From Mycobacterium sp. DL99 (GTDB taxonomy: Bacteria > Actinomycetota > Actinomycetes > Mycobacteriales > Mycobacteriaceae), in contig NZ_SJOM01000007.1 in NCBI RefSeq assembly GCF_004762045.1, forward strand, positions 310,001 to 374,000: a stretch of DNA of 64,000 bases, given 5' to 3'. Positions 36,371-45,620 of the stretch are shown in pieces. The notes beneath the pieces were generated by a model, which worked only from the letters and a program-made list of their open reading frames with translations, was not told the origin of the DNA and did no database searches. The position numbers and the translations under genes were made by a program. Each line of letters opens with the position of its first letter. The stretch's first letter is position 1.

Positions 36371-37767
36371 TCCAATCAACACCGGACACTTCGAATGCAT
36401 TGCCGGACAACACGTCCGCACACTTCCCGCGGCCTGCCAGTGGGATCGCCGAGACCATCGAGTGGCACAAGGCCGGCGCTGCGGTGGGCATTTATTCGGT
36501 GTGCTCAGCACACCCCACGGTGGTGGCGGCGGCCATCGCGCAGGCCGCGGCCGACAACAGCTACGTGTTGATCGAGGCCACCTCGAACCAGGTCGATCAG
36601 TTCGGCGGCTACACCGGTCTGCGACCGGCTCAGTTTCGTGACCTGGTTCTCGGCATCGCCGACGAGAACGGATTCCCTCGGGACCGGGTCGTGCTCGGCG
36701 GTGACCACCTCGGGCCGAATCGTTGGCAGGGCCAACCCTCCAGTGCGGCAATGGCTCACGCCGAGGTGCTGGTCGCCGCCTACGTCGAAGCCGGATACAG
36801 CAAGATCCACCTCGACTGCAGCATGTCCTGTGCAGACGATCCGGCGGTGCTGTCCGACGAGGTGGTGGCGAGCCGCACCGCGCGGCTGCTGCGGGTCGCC
36901 GAAAACGTCGCCGGAGAAACCGCAGGCGGCCTCGGTGCCGACGGCCCGGTGTACGTGATAGGCACCGAGGTGCCGGTTCCCGGGGGAGCGCACGAAACGC
37001 TGAGTCAGCTCACCCCGACCCCGGCCGAACGGGCCAGGCGAACCATCGCGGCACACCAGGCCGCCTTCGCCGAGGTGGGGCTCTCCCATGTGTGGCCGCG
37101 CGTCGTCGCCCTGGTGGTGCAGCCCGGTGTCGAGTTCGACCACCTCAACGTCATCGACTACCGGCACAGCGCCACCGAACAGTTACGGAAGGTTCTCGAC
37201 ACCGAGGACAACCTGGTGTTCGAAGCGCATTCCACCGACTATCAGCGGCCCGCCCAGCTGAGTGAGCTCGTTGAGGACCATTGGGCCATCCTCAAAGTCG
37301 GGCCGGGCCTCACATTCGCCATGCGTGAGGCGCTGTTTGCCTTGAGCCTCGTGGAGGCAGATCTTGTCGCGCCGCCGGCGCGGTCGAACCTCATCGAGGT
37401 CATCGAGCGCAGGATGCTGGCCGAGCCCGGGTACTGGCAGGGTTACTACGAGGGTGACCCGGTCACCCAGCGCACAGCCCGCCGGTACAGCTACAGCGAT
37501 CGGTTGCGCTATTACTGGGCCGACGAAGAGGTGGAGGCGGCCCGGCGGGCGCTGCTCGCCAACCTCGACCGCACCGGCATTCCGCTGCCGCTGATCAGCC
37601 AGTTCCTGCCCGCTCAGTACGAGCGGATCCGCTCCGGTGATCTGGAACCCGATGCCCGGTCGTTGGTGATCGATCGCATACGCGACGCGTTGCGGCCCTA
37701 CGCCAGCGCCTGCGGTACCGCCCGACACCTTTCCCGCGCCCTGACCACTGGAGGTGCCGATGACTAG
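36367..37767 (+). CDS. gatZ: Tagatose-bisphosphate aldolase GatZ/KbaZ-like subunit
   Basis: A 466-residue protein of the GatZ/KbaZ family. Recognised segments are GIYSVCSAHPTVVAAAI, VLIEATSNQVDQFGGYTG, VLGGDHLGPNRWQ, IHLDCSMSCADDP, YVIGTEVPVPGG and LVFEAHSTDYQ. In Escherichia coli the GatZ/KbaZ subunit is needed for full activity and stability of the GatY/KbaY aldolase. An older proposal that the family is a tagatose-6-phosphate kinase has not been borne out; the point matters here because no other such kinase is in the operon. The gene overlaps gatY at its start and agaS by 8 bases at its end. Confidence 0.92.
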   Translation: MIQSTPDTSNALPDNTSAHFPRPASGIAETIEWHKAGAAVGIYSVCSAHPTVVAAAIAQAAADNSYVLIEATSNQVDQFGGYTGLRPAQFRDLVLGIADENGFPRDRVVLGGDHLGPNRWQGQPSSAAMAHAEVLVAAYVEAGYSKIHLDCSMSCADDPAVLSDEVVASRTARLLRVAENVAGETAGGLGADGPVYVIGTEVPVPGGAHETLSQLTPTPAERARRTIAAHQAAFAEVGLSHVWPRVVALVVQPGVEFDHLNVIDYRHSATEQLRKVLDTEDNLVFEAHSTDYQRPAQLSELVEDHWAILKVGPGLTFAMREALFALSLVEADLVAPPARSNLIEVIERRMLAEPGYWQGYYEGDPVTQRTARRYSYSDRLRYYWADEEVEAARRALLANLDRTGIPLPLISQFLPAQYERIRSGDLEPDARSLVIDRIRDALRPYASACGTARHLSRALTTGGADD

Positions 37768-38914
37768 CTCGCAGGTTCAATATCCCGACCAAAAAAACGG
37801 TGGCGCAACGATAGTCGAGATCGGCCAGCAGCCAGGAGCCTGGCGGGAGGTTGCCGGCCGGCTCGGTGAGGACACCGGAGCCTTTCTGCGCGGCATACTC
37901 GAAAGGCCTGACCTGCGGGTCATTCTGACCGGGGCCGGCAGCTCGGCGTTCGTCGGTGACATCGCGGCGCCGGCGTTGCGCCGGCACCTCAACCGCCGTG
38001 TCGAACCCATTGCGACGACGGACATTGTCGCCAACCCGCTGGACCATCTGGAGCGGGACACCCCCACGCTTCTGGTGTCCTTCGGCCGGTCGGGCAACAG
38101 CCCGGAGAGTCTGGCGACCACGGCGCTGGCCGACGAGCTCGTCACCGACGTATGGCACCTGATCTACACCTGCGACCCCGAGGGCGAACTGGGCCGCGCA
38201 CACCGAGCGCGGGAGAATTCGCGCGTCGTCTGCATGCCGGAGCGCACCAACGACACCGGATTCGCGATGACGTCCAGTCTGACCTCAATGTTGTTGTCGT
38301 GTCTGCTGATGCTGGGTCCGGCGCGGCCCGGCAATGCGCATGCTCTCGCCCGCGCCGCCGAACACGTGGTGGGCCTGCAGTCCGACATCCGGGCCCTGGC
38401 CCAGACCAAGAAGCAACGATTTGTCTACCTCGGCAGTGGGCCGTTGGCTGGCCTCGCCCAGGAATCGGCACTCAAACTCCTGGAACTGACCGCAGGAGAA
38501 GTCGTCACGTACTTCGATTCTCCATTGGGATTCCGGCACGGACCCAAGTCCGTCCTCGATGGCGATACCTTGGTGGTGGTGTATGTTTCGACCGATCCGC
38601 ACACCCGCCGCTACGACCTCGACATCATCGCCGAGATCCGCGCTCAGCTGGGCCGGGACGCGGTCACGGTGATCAGCGCCGAGCCGATCCCGGAAGCGCT
38701 GGGCCCGAGCGTCGTGCTACCCGACCTCGGCGGGCTCGATGATGCCCAGGTTGCCCTTCCGTACCTGGTGTTCGCTCAGTATCTCGCGTTGTTCTCCGCG
38801 CTGGCATACGCCAAGACACCGGATAATCCGTTTCCATCCGGCGAGGTGAGCCGAGTCGTCAAGGGTGTCACCATCTATCCGATGACGCCCGCCGGCCATC
38901 CGGCTGCGCGGTGA
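37760..38914 (+). CDS. agaS: AgaS-type SIS-domain sugar isomerase/deaminase
   Basis: A 384-residue protein with two SIS domains. The first has LTGAGSSAFVGDIAAPALRR and LVSFGRSGNSPES (phosphosugar-binding serines). The second has VYLGSGPLAGLAQESALKLLELTAGEVVTYFDSPLGFRHGPKS, the diagnostic stretch of AgaS. The family converts galactosamine 6-phosphate to tagatose 6-phosphate and ammonia, feeding the tagatose-bisphosphate aldolase encoded just upstream. The ATG at 37760 follows GGAGG by 5 bases and overlaps the gatZ stop. Confidence 0.92.
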   Translation: MTSSQVQYPDQKNGGATIVEIGQQPGAWREVAGRLGEDTGAFLRGILERPDLRVILTGAGSSAFVGDIAAPALRRHLNRRVEPIATTDIVANPLDHLERDTPTLLVSFGRSGNSPESLATTALADELVTDVWHLIYTCDPEGELGRAHRARENSRVVCMPERTNDTGFAMTSSLTSMLLSCLLMLGPARPGNAHALARAAEHVVGLQSDIRALAQTKKQRFVYLGSGPLAGLAQESALKLLELTAGEVVTYFDSPLGFRHGPKSVLDGDTLVVVYVSTDPHTRRYDLDIIAEIRAQLGRDAVTVISAEPIPEALGPSVVLPDLGGLDDAQVALPYLVFAQYLALFSALAYAKTPDNPFPSGEVSRVVKGVTIYPMTPAGHPAAR

Positions 38915-38920
38915 TGTGCG

Positions 38921-39892
38921 ATGGCCTGTTATCTCGGGGTTGACGGTGGCGGTTCCAAGACCGCTTTCGCCCTGATCGACGACCAGGGCCGCGTCTTGGC
39001 CCGCGCCACCGCACCGGCCTCGTACTACTTCAACGACGGTTTCGATGTCGTTGAAAACGTGCTGAGGCAAGGGGTTTCCGTCATCTCCGAGCAAGGGGGA
39101 ATCGAGCCCTCCGGAATCGACGCGGCCTTCTTCGGCATCCCCGGCTATGGCGAGGCCGGCGCTGACATCGAACGACTGAACGCGGTCGGGGCGCGAGTGC
39201 TCGGTCACGACCGCTATCGCTGCGACAACGACATGGTCTGCGGGTGGGCCGGCTCGCTGGCAGGCGAGGACGGCATCAACGTCATCAGTGGAACCGGTTC
39301 GATGACCTACGGCGAGCGGCGGGGCGTCGGACACCGGGTCGGCGGGTGGGGCGAACTGTTCGGCGACGAAGGATCGGCGTACTGGGTCGCCACCCGGGGG
39401 CTCAACGCATTCAGCAGGATGAGCGACGGCAGGCTCCCATCGGGTCCGCTGCACACACTCTTGACAGAGCGTCTGCAGCTCGACAGCGACCTCGACATCG
39501 TCAGCCTGCTGATCGGCAAGTGGTCCGGAAAACGCACCTCTATCGCCGCGTTGGCCACCACGGTGTGCGAGGCGGTGCGGGCCGGTGACGACGCGTCGAT
39601 CCAGATTCTGTCCGCCGCGGTCGACGAACTCGTCGCACTCGTCGAAACCACCCGCATGCTGCTCGGATTCACCGAACCCGAAACGGTGCCGGTGTCGTAC
39701 TCGGGTGGGATGTTCTCCGACGACGGCTTCCTGGGGATGTTCGTCGCCGCACTCCGGGAGCAGCCGGCCAAGTACGAACTGCGGCGCCCGCTGCTCGACC
39801 CGGCGCTGGGGGCCGCCCTCTACGCCGCCAGACACAGTGGCCATCCGTTGAGTGCGGCCGCACTGCACCAACTGGCCACAACCCCAGCCTGA
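38921..39892 (+). CDS. BadF/BadG/NAGK-type amino-sugar kinase
   Basis: A 323-residue ASKHA-fold kinase of the N-acetylglucosamine-kinase/BadF family. The phosphate-1 motif is DGGGSKT (Asp8-Thr14). Other ATP-site pieces are INVISGTGSMTYGERRG and GGWGELFGDEGSAYWVATRGL (the NAGK signature), with PVSYSGGMFSDDGF near the C-terminus. It probably phosphorylates the amino sugar (galactosamine or N-acetyl derivative) released from the imported glycoside, giving the substrate for AgaS. It starts 6 bp after agaS within the operon. Confidence 0.88.
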   Translation: MACYLGVDGGGSKTAFALIDDQGRVLARATAPASYYFNDGFDVVENVLRQGVSVISEQGGIEPSGIDAAFFGIPGYGEAGADIERLNAVGARVLGHDRYRCDNDMVCGWAGSLAGEDGINVISGTGSMTYGERRGVGHRVGGWGELFGDEGSAYWVATRGLNAFSRMSDGRLPSGPLHTLLTERLQLDSDLDIVSLLIGKWSGKRTSIAALATTVCEAVRAGDDASIQILSAAVDELVALVETTRMLLGFTEPETVPVSYSGGMFSDDGFLGMFVAALREQPAKYELRRPLLDPALGAALYAARHSGHPLSAAALHQLATTPA

Positions 39893-39923
39893 CAACCGAA
39901 ATCGCGCAGCCAAGGAGCCGGAC

Positions 39924-41234
39924 GTGTCACCCACCATCGTCATCATCGGAGCGGGCAGTGTCGAGTTCACCCGCGAACTACTCGGGGACATCCTGTCGTT
40001 CCCCGAACTGCGGTCGATTCGGATTGTGTTGCATGACATCGACTCCGAACGCCTCGAAACCGCAGAGGCGATCACCCGTGCGACCGCCCGTGCGGCGGGT
40101 GCCGATCCGGAGGTGATCGCCACCCTCGAACGGCGCCGTGCGCTCGAGGGCGCTGACTACGTCATCAACGTCATTCAGGTCGGCATGCACGAGGCCACGG
40201 TGCGCGACTTCGAGATCCCGGCGCGGTACGGGCTGAATCAGACCATCGGCGACACCATCGGCGTCGGCGGAATCTTCCGCGGCCTGAGGACTTTTCCGGT
40301 CCTGGCCGGTATCGCACGCGACATGGAAGAGGTGTGCCCGGACGCCTGGCTGCTCAATTACACCAATCCGATGGCGATGAACGTCACTTTCCTGCACCAC
40401 GTCGCGCCGCGGCTCAAGGTTCTCGGGTTGTGCCATTCCGTGTACTGGACGATGGTCGGCCTGTGTGAACTCATCGAGGTGCCGTACGAGGAGGTGTCCT
40501 ACTGGTCGGCGGGTGTCAACCACCAGGCCTGGGTACTGCGCTGGGAACGTGGCGGCCGGGATCTGTATCCGCAGTTGGACCAGCGCATCGCCGCCGATCC
40601 GGAACTGCAGCGTCGCGTGCGGGTCGACATGTACCGCCGCCTGGGGTATTACCCCACCGAGACCAGCGAGCACTCCAGCGAGTACGTCCCCTGGTACGTC
40701 CGCGACCCCGAGGAGGTCGCACGCCTGCGGATCAATGTGGGCGAGTACGTCTCCATCAGTGAGGCCAATCTGGCCGAGTACGGTCGCGTCCGAGCGGAAT
40801 TGGCCGGCGCCCACACCCTTGCGATCGACAACGGGTCCACCGAATACGCGCCGCAGGTGATCCATTCTCTGGAGACCGGGACGACCAGAGTCATCTCTGC
40901 CAACGTCGTGAACCAGGGGTTGATCACCAATCTGCCCGACGGTGTGGCAGTCGAAGTCCCGACGATGCTCGATGCCCTGGGTGCCCATCCGATGCGGGTG
41001 GGCGATCTGCCGCCACAATGCGCCGCGCTCAACCGGAACTTCCTCGGACCGGTCGAGTTGACCGTGCGCGCCGCGATCGACGGTGATCCGCGACTGGTCC
41101 GCGCAGCGGCCATGGTCGATCCCAACACCGCTGCCGCGCTGACCGTCGACCAGATATGGGAACTGTGCAACGAATTGACGATCGCGCACGGAGACCTGCT
41201 GCCTGAGCCGCTGCGTTCGAAGCTGGCGCTGTGA
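39924..41234 (+). CDS. Glycoside hydrolase family 4 enzyme (alpha-galactosidase/MelA-like)
   Basis: A 436-residue GH4 enzyme, the family that uses NAD+ and Mn2+ in a redox-elimination mechanism. The NAD motif IVIIGAGSVEFTRELLGDIL opens the protein. The metal ligands are Cys170 in GLCHSVY and His200 in GVNHQAW, close to the numbering of the Thermotoga alpha-glucosidase AglA. GDTIGVGGIFRGLRT and NYTNPMAMN are also typical. The best resemblance is to the MelA/alpha-galactosidase branch; in this operon an alpha-galactosaminidase role is possible. The GTG start at 39924 follows AAGGAG by 6 bases. It acts in the cytoplasm on the imported glycoside. Confidence 0.88.
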   Translation: MSPTIVIIGAGSVEFTRELLGDILSFPELRSIRIVLHDIDSERLETAEAITRATARAAGADPEVIATLERRRALEGADYVINVIQVGMHEATVRDFEIPARYGLNQTIGDTIGVGGIFRGLRTFPVLAGIARDMEEVCPDAWLLNYTNPMAMNVTFLHHVAPRLKVLGLCHSVYWTMVGLCELIEVPYEEVSYWSAGVNHQAWVLRWERGGRDLYPQLDQRIAADPELQRRVRVDMYRRLGYYPTETSEHSSEYVPWYVRDPEEVARLRINVGEYVSISEANLAEYGRVRAELAGAHTLAIDNGSTEYAPQVIHSLETGTTRVISANVVNQGLITNLPDGVAVEVPTMLDALGAHPMRVGDLPPQCAALNRNFLGPVELTVRAAIDGDPRLVRAAAMVDPNTAAALTVDQIWELCNELTIAHGDLLPEPLRSKLAL

Positions 41235-41290
41235 GAACGGCCGGTCGTGAAACACATGCACCATCACACCCAGATAAAGGAGTGTCTACC

Positions 41291-42565
41291 GTGATTCGAC
41301 GCAGGCTGTGCATCGCATTGATCGCTGTCCTTGCCCTCGCGCTCAGTGCATGCGGTGGCTCCTCCTCAACCGGCCCGACCGAGATCGCGGTGTGGCACGG
41401 CTACCAGGACACCGAAGGGGAGGTCTTCAAGGGCCTGGTCGACCAGTACAACAACGAGCATCCCGACGTTCAGGTCAAGGAGCTCTACTCGAGCAATGAC
41501 CTTGTGCTGCAGAAGGTGCTGACTGCGGTGCGAGGCGGCAGCGCCCCCGACGTTGCTTACATGTTCGGCTCGTGGTCGCCGAACATCGCCAAGATTCCGC
41601 AGGTCGTCGACATGTCCGATGCGGTCTCTCAGCCCGATTGGAACTGGGATGACTTCTATCCGGCCGAGCGGGCTGCCGCGACCGTCGGCGACAAGATCGT
41701 CGGTGTGCCCGCCCTGGTGGACAATCTGGCGATCGTCTACAACAAGAAGCTCTTCGCCGATGCCGGGGTGGCGCCGCCGACGGCCGATTGGACCTGGGAG
41801 GATTTCCGGTCGGCCGCGGCGAAACTCACCGATCCGTCGAAGGGGCAGTACGGCTGGTTGATGCCTGCCGATGGCAGCGAAGACACGGTGTGGCACTACA
41901 TTCCGATGCTCTGGGAAGCCGGCGGCGAGATCCTCACGCCCGACAACAAGCACGCTGCGTTCAACTCGGATGCAGGGGCGAAAGCGCTGACCACGCTGCA
42001 ACAGATGGCGGTCACTGACAAGTCGCTCTACCTCGACACCACCAACGAGAACGGTCCCAAGCTGATGAACAGCGGCAAGGTCGCGATGCTGGTCACCGGC
42101 CCGTGGGATCTCAGCCAGCTGTCCGACATCGAGTACGGCGTGCAGGTGATGCCCACATTCGCCGGCAGCGGACGCGCTCACCAGTCGATCTCGGGTCCGG
42201 ACAACTGGGTGGTCTTCAACAACGGCGACAAGCGCAAGCAGGCGGCGATCGACTTCGTCAAGTGGATGACCGCATCCGAGCAGGTGAAGGCATTCTCGTT
42301 GGGGACCGGCGATTTGCCCACGCGTCAATCGATCGGTCAGGATGCGGCGTTCCGTGACCAACTGAATGAAAAGCTGCCCGGCAGCGCGGCATTCGTGGAG
42401 AACCTGTCCAACGTAAAGTCGGTGCGGCCCACCGTCGAGCAGTATCCGGCGATCTCGGAGGCGCTCGGGCAGGCAGTCGTAGCCGTCATGCTCGGCAAGG
42501 AGCAGCCCGCTGACGCGCTGAATTCGGCGGCCAAGGCCACGGACGCGGCGCTGGCCGGGGAATAG
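41291..42565 (+). CDS. ABC transporter sugar-binding lipoprotein
   Basis: A 424-residue extracellular solute-binding protein of cluster 1 (oligosaccharide type). The signal peptide ends in the lipobox LSAC with lipidated Cys21. The mature part carries the family landmarks ITEIAVWHGYQD-like opening, DVAYMFGSWSPNIAK, VGVPALVDNLAIVYNKKLFADAGV, and MNSGKVAMLVTGPWDLSQL. It would capture the glycoside at the membrane surface for the two permeases downstream. The GTG start at 41291 follows AAAGGAG by 8 bases; the preceding in-frame start would put 20 residues ahead of the signal. Confidence 0.94.
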   Translation: MIRRRLCIALIAVLALALSACGGSSSTGPTEIAVWHGYQDTEGEVFKGLVDQYNNEHPDVQVKELYSSNDLVLQKVLTAVRGGSAPDVAYMFGSWSPNIAKIPQVVDMSDAVSQPDWNWDDFYPAERAAATVGDKIVGVPALVDNLAIVYNKKLFADAGVAPPTADWTWEDFRSAAAKLTDPSKGQYGWLMPADGSEDTVWHYIPMLWEAGGEILTPDNKHAAFNSDAGAKALTTLQQMAVTDKSLYLDTTNENGPKLMNSGKVAMLVTGPWDLSQLSDIEYGVQVMPTFAGSGRAHQSISGPDNWVVFNNGDKRKQAAIDFVKWMTASEQVKAFSLGTGDLPTRQSIGQDAAFRDQLNEKLPGSAAFVENLSNVKSVRPTVEQYPAISEALGQAVVAVMLGKEQPADALNSAAKATDAALAGE

Positions 42566-42587
42566 GCCCACGGGGAGTCGCACGCAC

Positions 42588-43508
42588 ATGTCTGAATTAG
42601 CTTCAACGCGACAACACGTCCCCCGGTTTAGGCGGCTCGGCCGCTCGGAGACCGTGGCGGGGTGGGCATTGGTGAGCCCCGCCGCGGTGCTCATCGGTGC
42701 CTTCGGTCTGCTGCCGGTGCTGATGTCGCTGATGCTGTCGTTCCAGCACTCGGATCTGCTCACGCCGGAGACACCGTGGGTGGGGTTCGATAATTACCGC
42801 AAGCTGGCCGACGATCCGCTGTTCGTCGACGCGATCAAGCACACCATCATCTACACCGCGCTGTTCGTGCCCGGCACTATGGTGGTCGGTCTGTTCGTGG
42901 CGGCAGCGTTGAACCGTTCGGTCCGCTTCATCTCGGTGTACCGAACCGCGGCGTACGTCACCATGGCGGTCTCGACCATTTCGCAGGGCATCATCTTCCT
43001 GTGGTTGACCGACCGCGACTACGGTGTGGTCAACGCGGCCCTCAATACGGTCGGGGTACCCGCGCAGCCCTTTCTGTCATCACCGTCGCAGGCCCTGTAT
43101 GTCATCGTGGCGATGACGATCTGGGGCTGGACCGGGTTCTCGGTCATCGTGTACCTCGCTGCATTGCAAGGGGTTCCAGTCGAGCTGCACGAGGCCGCGT
43201 CGATCGATGGAGCGAGCGCGTTCACCCGCTTTCGCACCATCACGGTGCCCCTGCTGGGTCCGGCGAACCTGTTTCTCGTCGTCTGGCTGACCATCAACGC
43301 GCTGCAGTTGTTCGACGAGGTCTACGCCACCACCCGGGGCGGACCGCTGCGCGCCACCACCGTCATCGTGTACTACCTGTGGGACCGCGCCTTCATCAAG
43401 TTCGACGCCGGATACGCCGCTGCGATGGCCTACGCGTTGTTCGTGGTGATCCTGCTGATCACCGCTGTCCAGTTCCGTCTCGCCCGTAAGCACGTGCATT
43501 TCTCATGA
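42588..43508 (+). CDS. ABC sugar permease (MalF/UgpA-like)
   Basis: A 306-residue inner-membrane permease with six helices. The cytoplasmic EAA loop that docks on the ATPase reads EAASIDGASAFTRFRTITVPLL. It pairs with the second permease, whose start overlaps its stop (ATGA). Together with the lipoprotein and the ATPase it forms the operon's importer. Confidence 0.94.
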   Translation: MSELASTRQHVPRFRRLGRSETVAGWALVSPAAVLIGAFGLLPVLMSLMLSFQHSDLLTPETPWVGFDNYRKLADDPLFVDAIKHTIIYTALFVPGTMVVGLFVAAALNRSVRFISVYRTAAYVTMAVSTISQGIIFLWLTDRDYGVVNAALNTVGVPAQPFLSSPSQALYVIVAMTIWGWTGFSVIVYLAALQGVPVELHEAASIDGASAFTRFRTITVPLLGPANLFLVVWLTINALQLFDEVYATTRGGPLRATTVIVYYLWDRAFIKFDAGYAAAMAYALFVVILLITAVQFRLARKHVHFS

Positions 43509-44431
43509 CCACCACACCAGATACTCGCGTTGAAACCGTCGCACCGCAGTCACAATCGCAGCGGCCACCCCAATTGTCGAAGCATCGTGTCAGGTTCCGG
43601 CTGCCGTTCAGCCCGTGGCATTTGATTCTCATTCCGTTGACGTTCCTGCTGGTGGTTCCGCTGTTGTGGATGCTGGTCACCTCGTTGGAGACCGAAGGCG
43701 AGGCGAACCGCTTTCCGCCGGTGCTCCTGCCCGAAAGCCCGCGGTGGGAGAACTACACCGAAGCCTGGGCCGCAGCGCCGTTCGGCCACTTCTTTCTCAA
43801 CAGCCTGCTGGTGACATCGGTGGTGCTGGTAAGCAACCTGATCGTGTGCAGCCTGGCCGGCTATGCGTTCGCCCGCATCCGATTTCTGGGCCGCGGAGCG
43901 CTTTTCGTTACGTTGATGGCAACCCTGATGGTGCCGTTTCAGGTCACGATGATCCCGGTGTTCCTGATCGTGAAATGGTTCGGTGACAACGTGTGGGCCG
44001 GGCTGGGGATCGATCACATCGGCGCCCTGATGCTGCCCAACCTGGCCACCGCATTCGGGATCTTTTTCCTGCGCCAGTTCTTCCAGACCGTTCCGGTGGA
44101 ACTCGAAGAGGCGGCCCGGGTGGACGGAACCTCGCGCCTTGGCGTGCTGTTCAAGATCGTGCTCCCGCTGTCGCTGCCCGCATTGTCCACACTGGCGGCG
44201 CTGACGGTGCTCACGTCCTGGAACGACTTCCTGTGGCCGCTGATCGTGATCACCTCCCAGGACCAGATGACGATTCCGTTGGGGCTCAGCTATTTCCAGG
44301 GAGCACACCGGGTCAAATGGCCCCTGCTGATGGCGGCGAACGTGATGAGTCTGTTGCCGATGTTGTTGGTGTTCATCGGTGCGCAGCGGTATTTCGTGCA
44401 GTCGGTGGCCAGTACCGGATTGAAGGGCTGA
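43505..44431 (+). CDS. ABC sugar permease (MalG/UgpE-like)
   Basis: A 308-residue inner-membrane permease with six helices after a roughly 40-residue polar N-terminus. The EAA loop is EAARVDGTSRLGVLFKIVLPLSLPAL, and TSWNDFLWPLIV follows it as in MalG-type partners. It is translationally coupled to the first permease and followed 3 bases later by the ATPase gene. Confidence 0.94.
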   Translation: MTTTPDTRVETVAPQSQSQRPPQLSKHRVRFRLPFSPWHLILIPLTFLLVVPLLWMLVTSLETEGEANRFPPVLLPESPRWENYTEAWAAAPFGHFFLNSLLVTSVVLVSNLIVCSLAGYAFARIRFLGRGALFVTLMATLMVPFQVTMIPVFLIVKWFGDNVWAGLGIDHIGALMLPNLATAFGIFFLRQFFQTVPVELEEAARVDGTSRLGVLFKIVLPLSLPALSTLAALTVLTSWNDFLWPLIVITSQDQMTIPLGLSYFQGAHRVKWPLLMAANVMSLLPMLLVFIGAQRYFVQSVASTGLKG

Positions 44432-44434
44432 ACC

Positions 44435-45544
44435 TTGGCAGAAGTAGAGTTTCGTGACGTCACGCGCCGGTTCGCGGGGGGAGTGGACGCGCTCAAGGGC
44501 CTCAATCTGACGGTGGCAGACGGGGAGTTCCTGATCCTGGTCGGGCCGTCGGGCTGCGGAAAGAGCACCGCGCTACGCATGCTCGCCGGTCTCGACAAGC
44601 CGACATCGGGTGAGATCAGGATCGGCGGCACCGTGGTCAACGACCTCGCGCCCGGACAGCGTGATATCGCGATGGTGTTCCAGAACTATGCGCTGTATCC
44701 GCACATGTCGGTCTACCGCAACCTCGCGTATGGCCTGCGGCAGCGACGGACCCCCCGCGCCGAAATCCAGCGCCGGGTCCGTGAAACCGCTGAACTACTG
44801 CAGATCACCGAACTGTTGGATCGCAAACCCGGCCAGCTGTCCGGGGGTCAGCGGCAGCGGGTGGCCATGGGCCGCGCGTTGGTACGCGAACCGCAGGCGT
44901 TTCTGCTCGATGAGCCGCTGTCGAATCTGGACGCGAAGTTGCGCAACCAGGTTCGCGGCGACCTCAAGCGTCTGCACCGTGAAGTCCCGGTCACCTCGAT
45001 CTACGTCACCCACGATCAGGTGGAGGCGATGACGCTGGGTGATCGGTTGTGCGTGATGTCCGACGGTGAAGTGCAGCAGATCGGCACCACCGATGACATC
45101 TACAACCGCCCGGCCAACACCTTCGTCGCGGCGTTCATGGGCAGTCCGCCGATGAACCTGATTGCCGGGGCCATCCGCTCGGGGATGCTCCACATCGGCG
45201 GCGCAGAGGTGACGACCGTGGCGTCGCCGGATGGCCCGGTGACCGTCGGTGTGCGCCCTGAGCATCTGCAGTTGCACGGCCACTGCGGCGCCGGCATGGT
45301 GCCGGCCCGAGTCGATTTCGTCGAGCCGCTGGGCAGTCACGTCTTGGTGACTGCGCTTGTCGATGTCGGCAGTGAGGCGTCGAGTGCACCGGCGGCTCAG
45401 ACCCGGGTGATCGTCCAGGCTCCGGCGGACACCGAGTTGGAGTCCGGGGCCCGGATCGGTCTGGCGATGCCGCCGGAACGGACGTACTTCTTCGACGCCG
45501 AGACGGGTGAGGCCCGGCGCCACCGTGAGCGCATTTCGGTATGA
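44435..45544 (+). CDS. ABC sugar importer ATPase (UgpC/MsmK-like)
   Basis: A 369-residue ATPase. Walker A is GPSGCGKST, the Q-loop is around VFQNYALYPHMSV, the signature is LSGGQRQRVAMGRAL, Walker B is FLLDEPLSNLD and the switch histidine is in YVTHDQVEAM. A C-terminal TOBE regulatory domain follows (about 235-360). Unlike in many Gram-positive sugar operons, the importer has its own ATPase and need not share a genome-wide one. The start is TTG at 44435 with GAAGGG 7 bases upstream. A perfect hairpin terminator follows at 45572. Confidence 0.93.
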   Translation: MAEVEFRDVTRRFAGGVDALKGLNLTVADGEFLILVGPSGCGKSTALRMLAGLDKPTSGEIRIGGTVVNDLAPGQRDIAMVFQNYALYPHMSVYRNLAYGLRQRRTPRAEIQRRVRETAELLQITELLDRKPGQLSGGQRQRVAMGRALVREPQAFLLDEPLSNLDAKLRNQVRGDLKRLHREVPVTSIYVTHDQVEAMTLGDRLCVMSDGEVQQIGTTDDIYNRPANTFVAAFMGSPPMNLIAGAIRSGMLHIGGAEVTTVASPDGPVTVGVRPEHLQLHGHCGAGMVPARVDFVEPLGSHVLVTALVDVGSEASSAPAAQTRVIVQAPADTELESGARIGLAMPPERTYFFDAETGEARRHRERISV

Positions 45545-45571
45545 GCGCCGGTCGAGGCGCCTAGACAAACA

Positions 45572-45605
45572 AAGAGGCTCCCGGGGATATCCCCGGGAGC
45601 CTCTT
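45572..45605. terminator. Bidirectional hairpin terminator
   Basis: A perfect 15-bp stem (AAGAGGCTCCCGGGG and its complement) around ATAT lies between the stops of the convergent ABC ATPase gene and fadE5. The T-rich flank on each side makes it usable in both directions. Confidence 0.88.
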
Positions 45606-45620
45606 CGTATTCAGCGGTTT

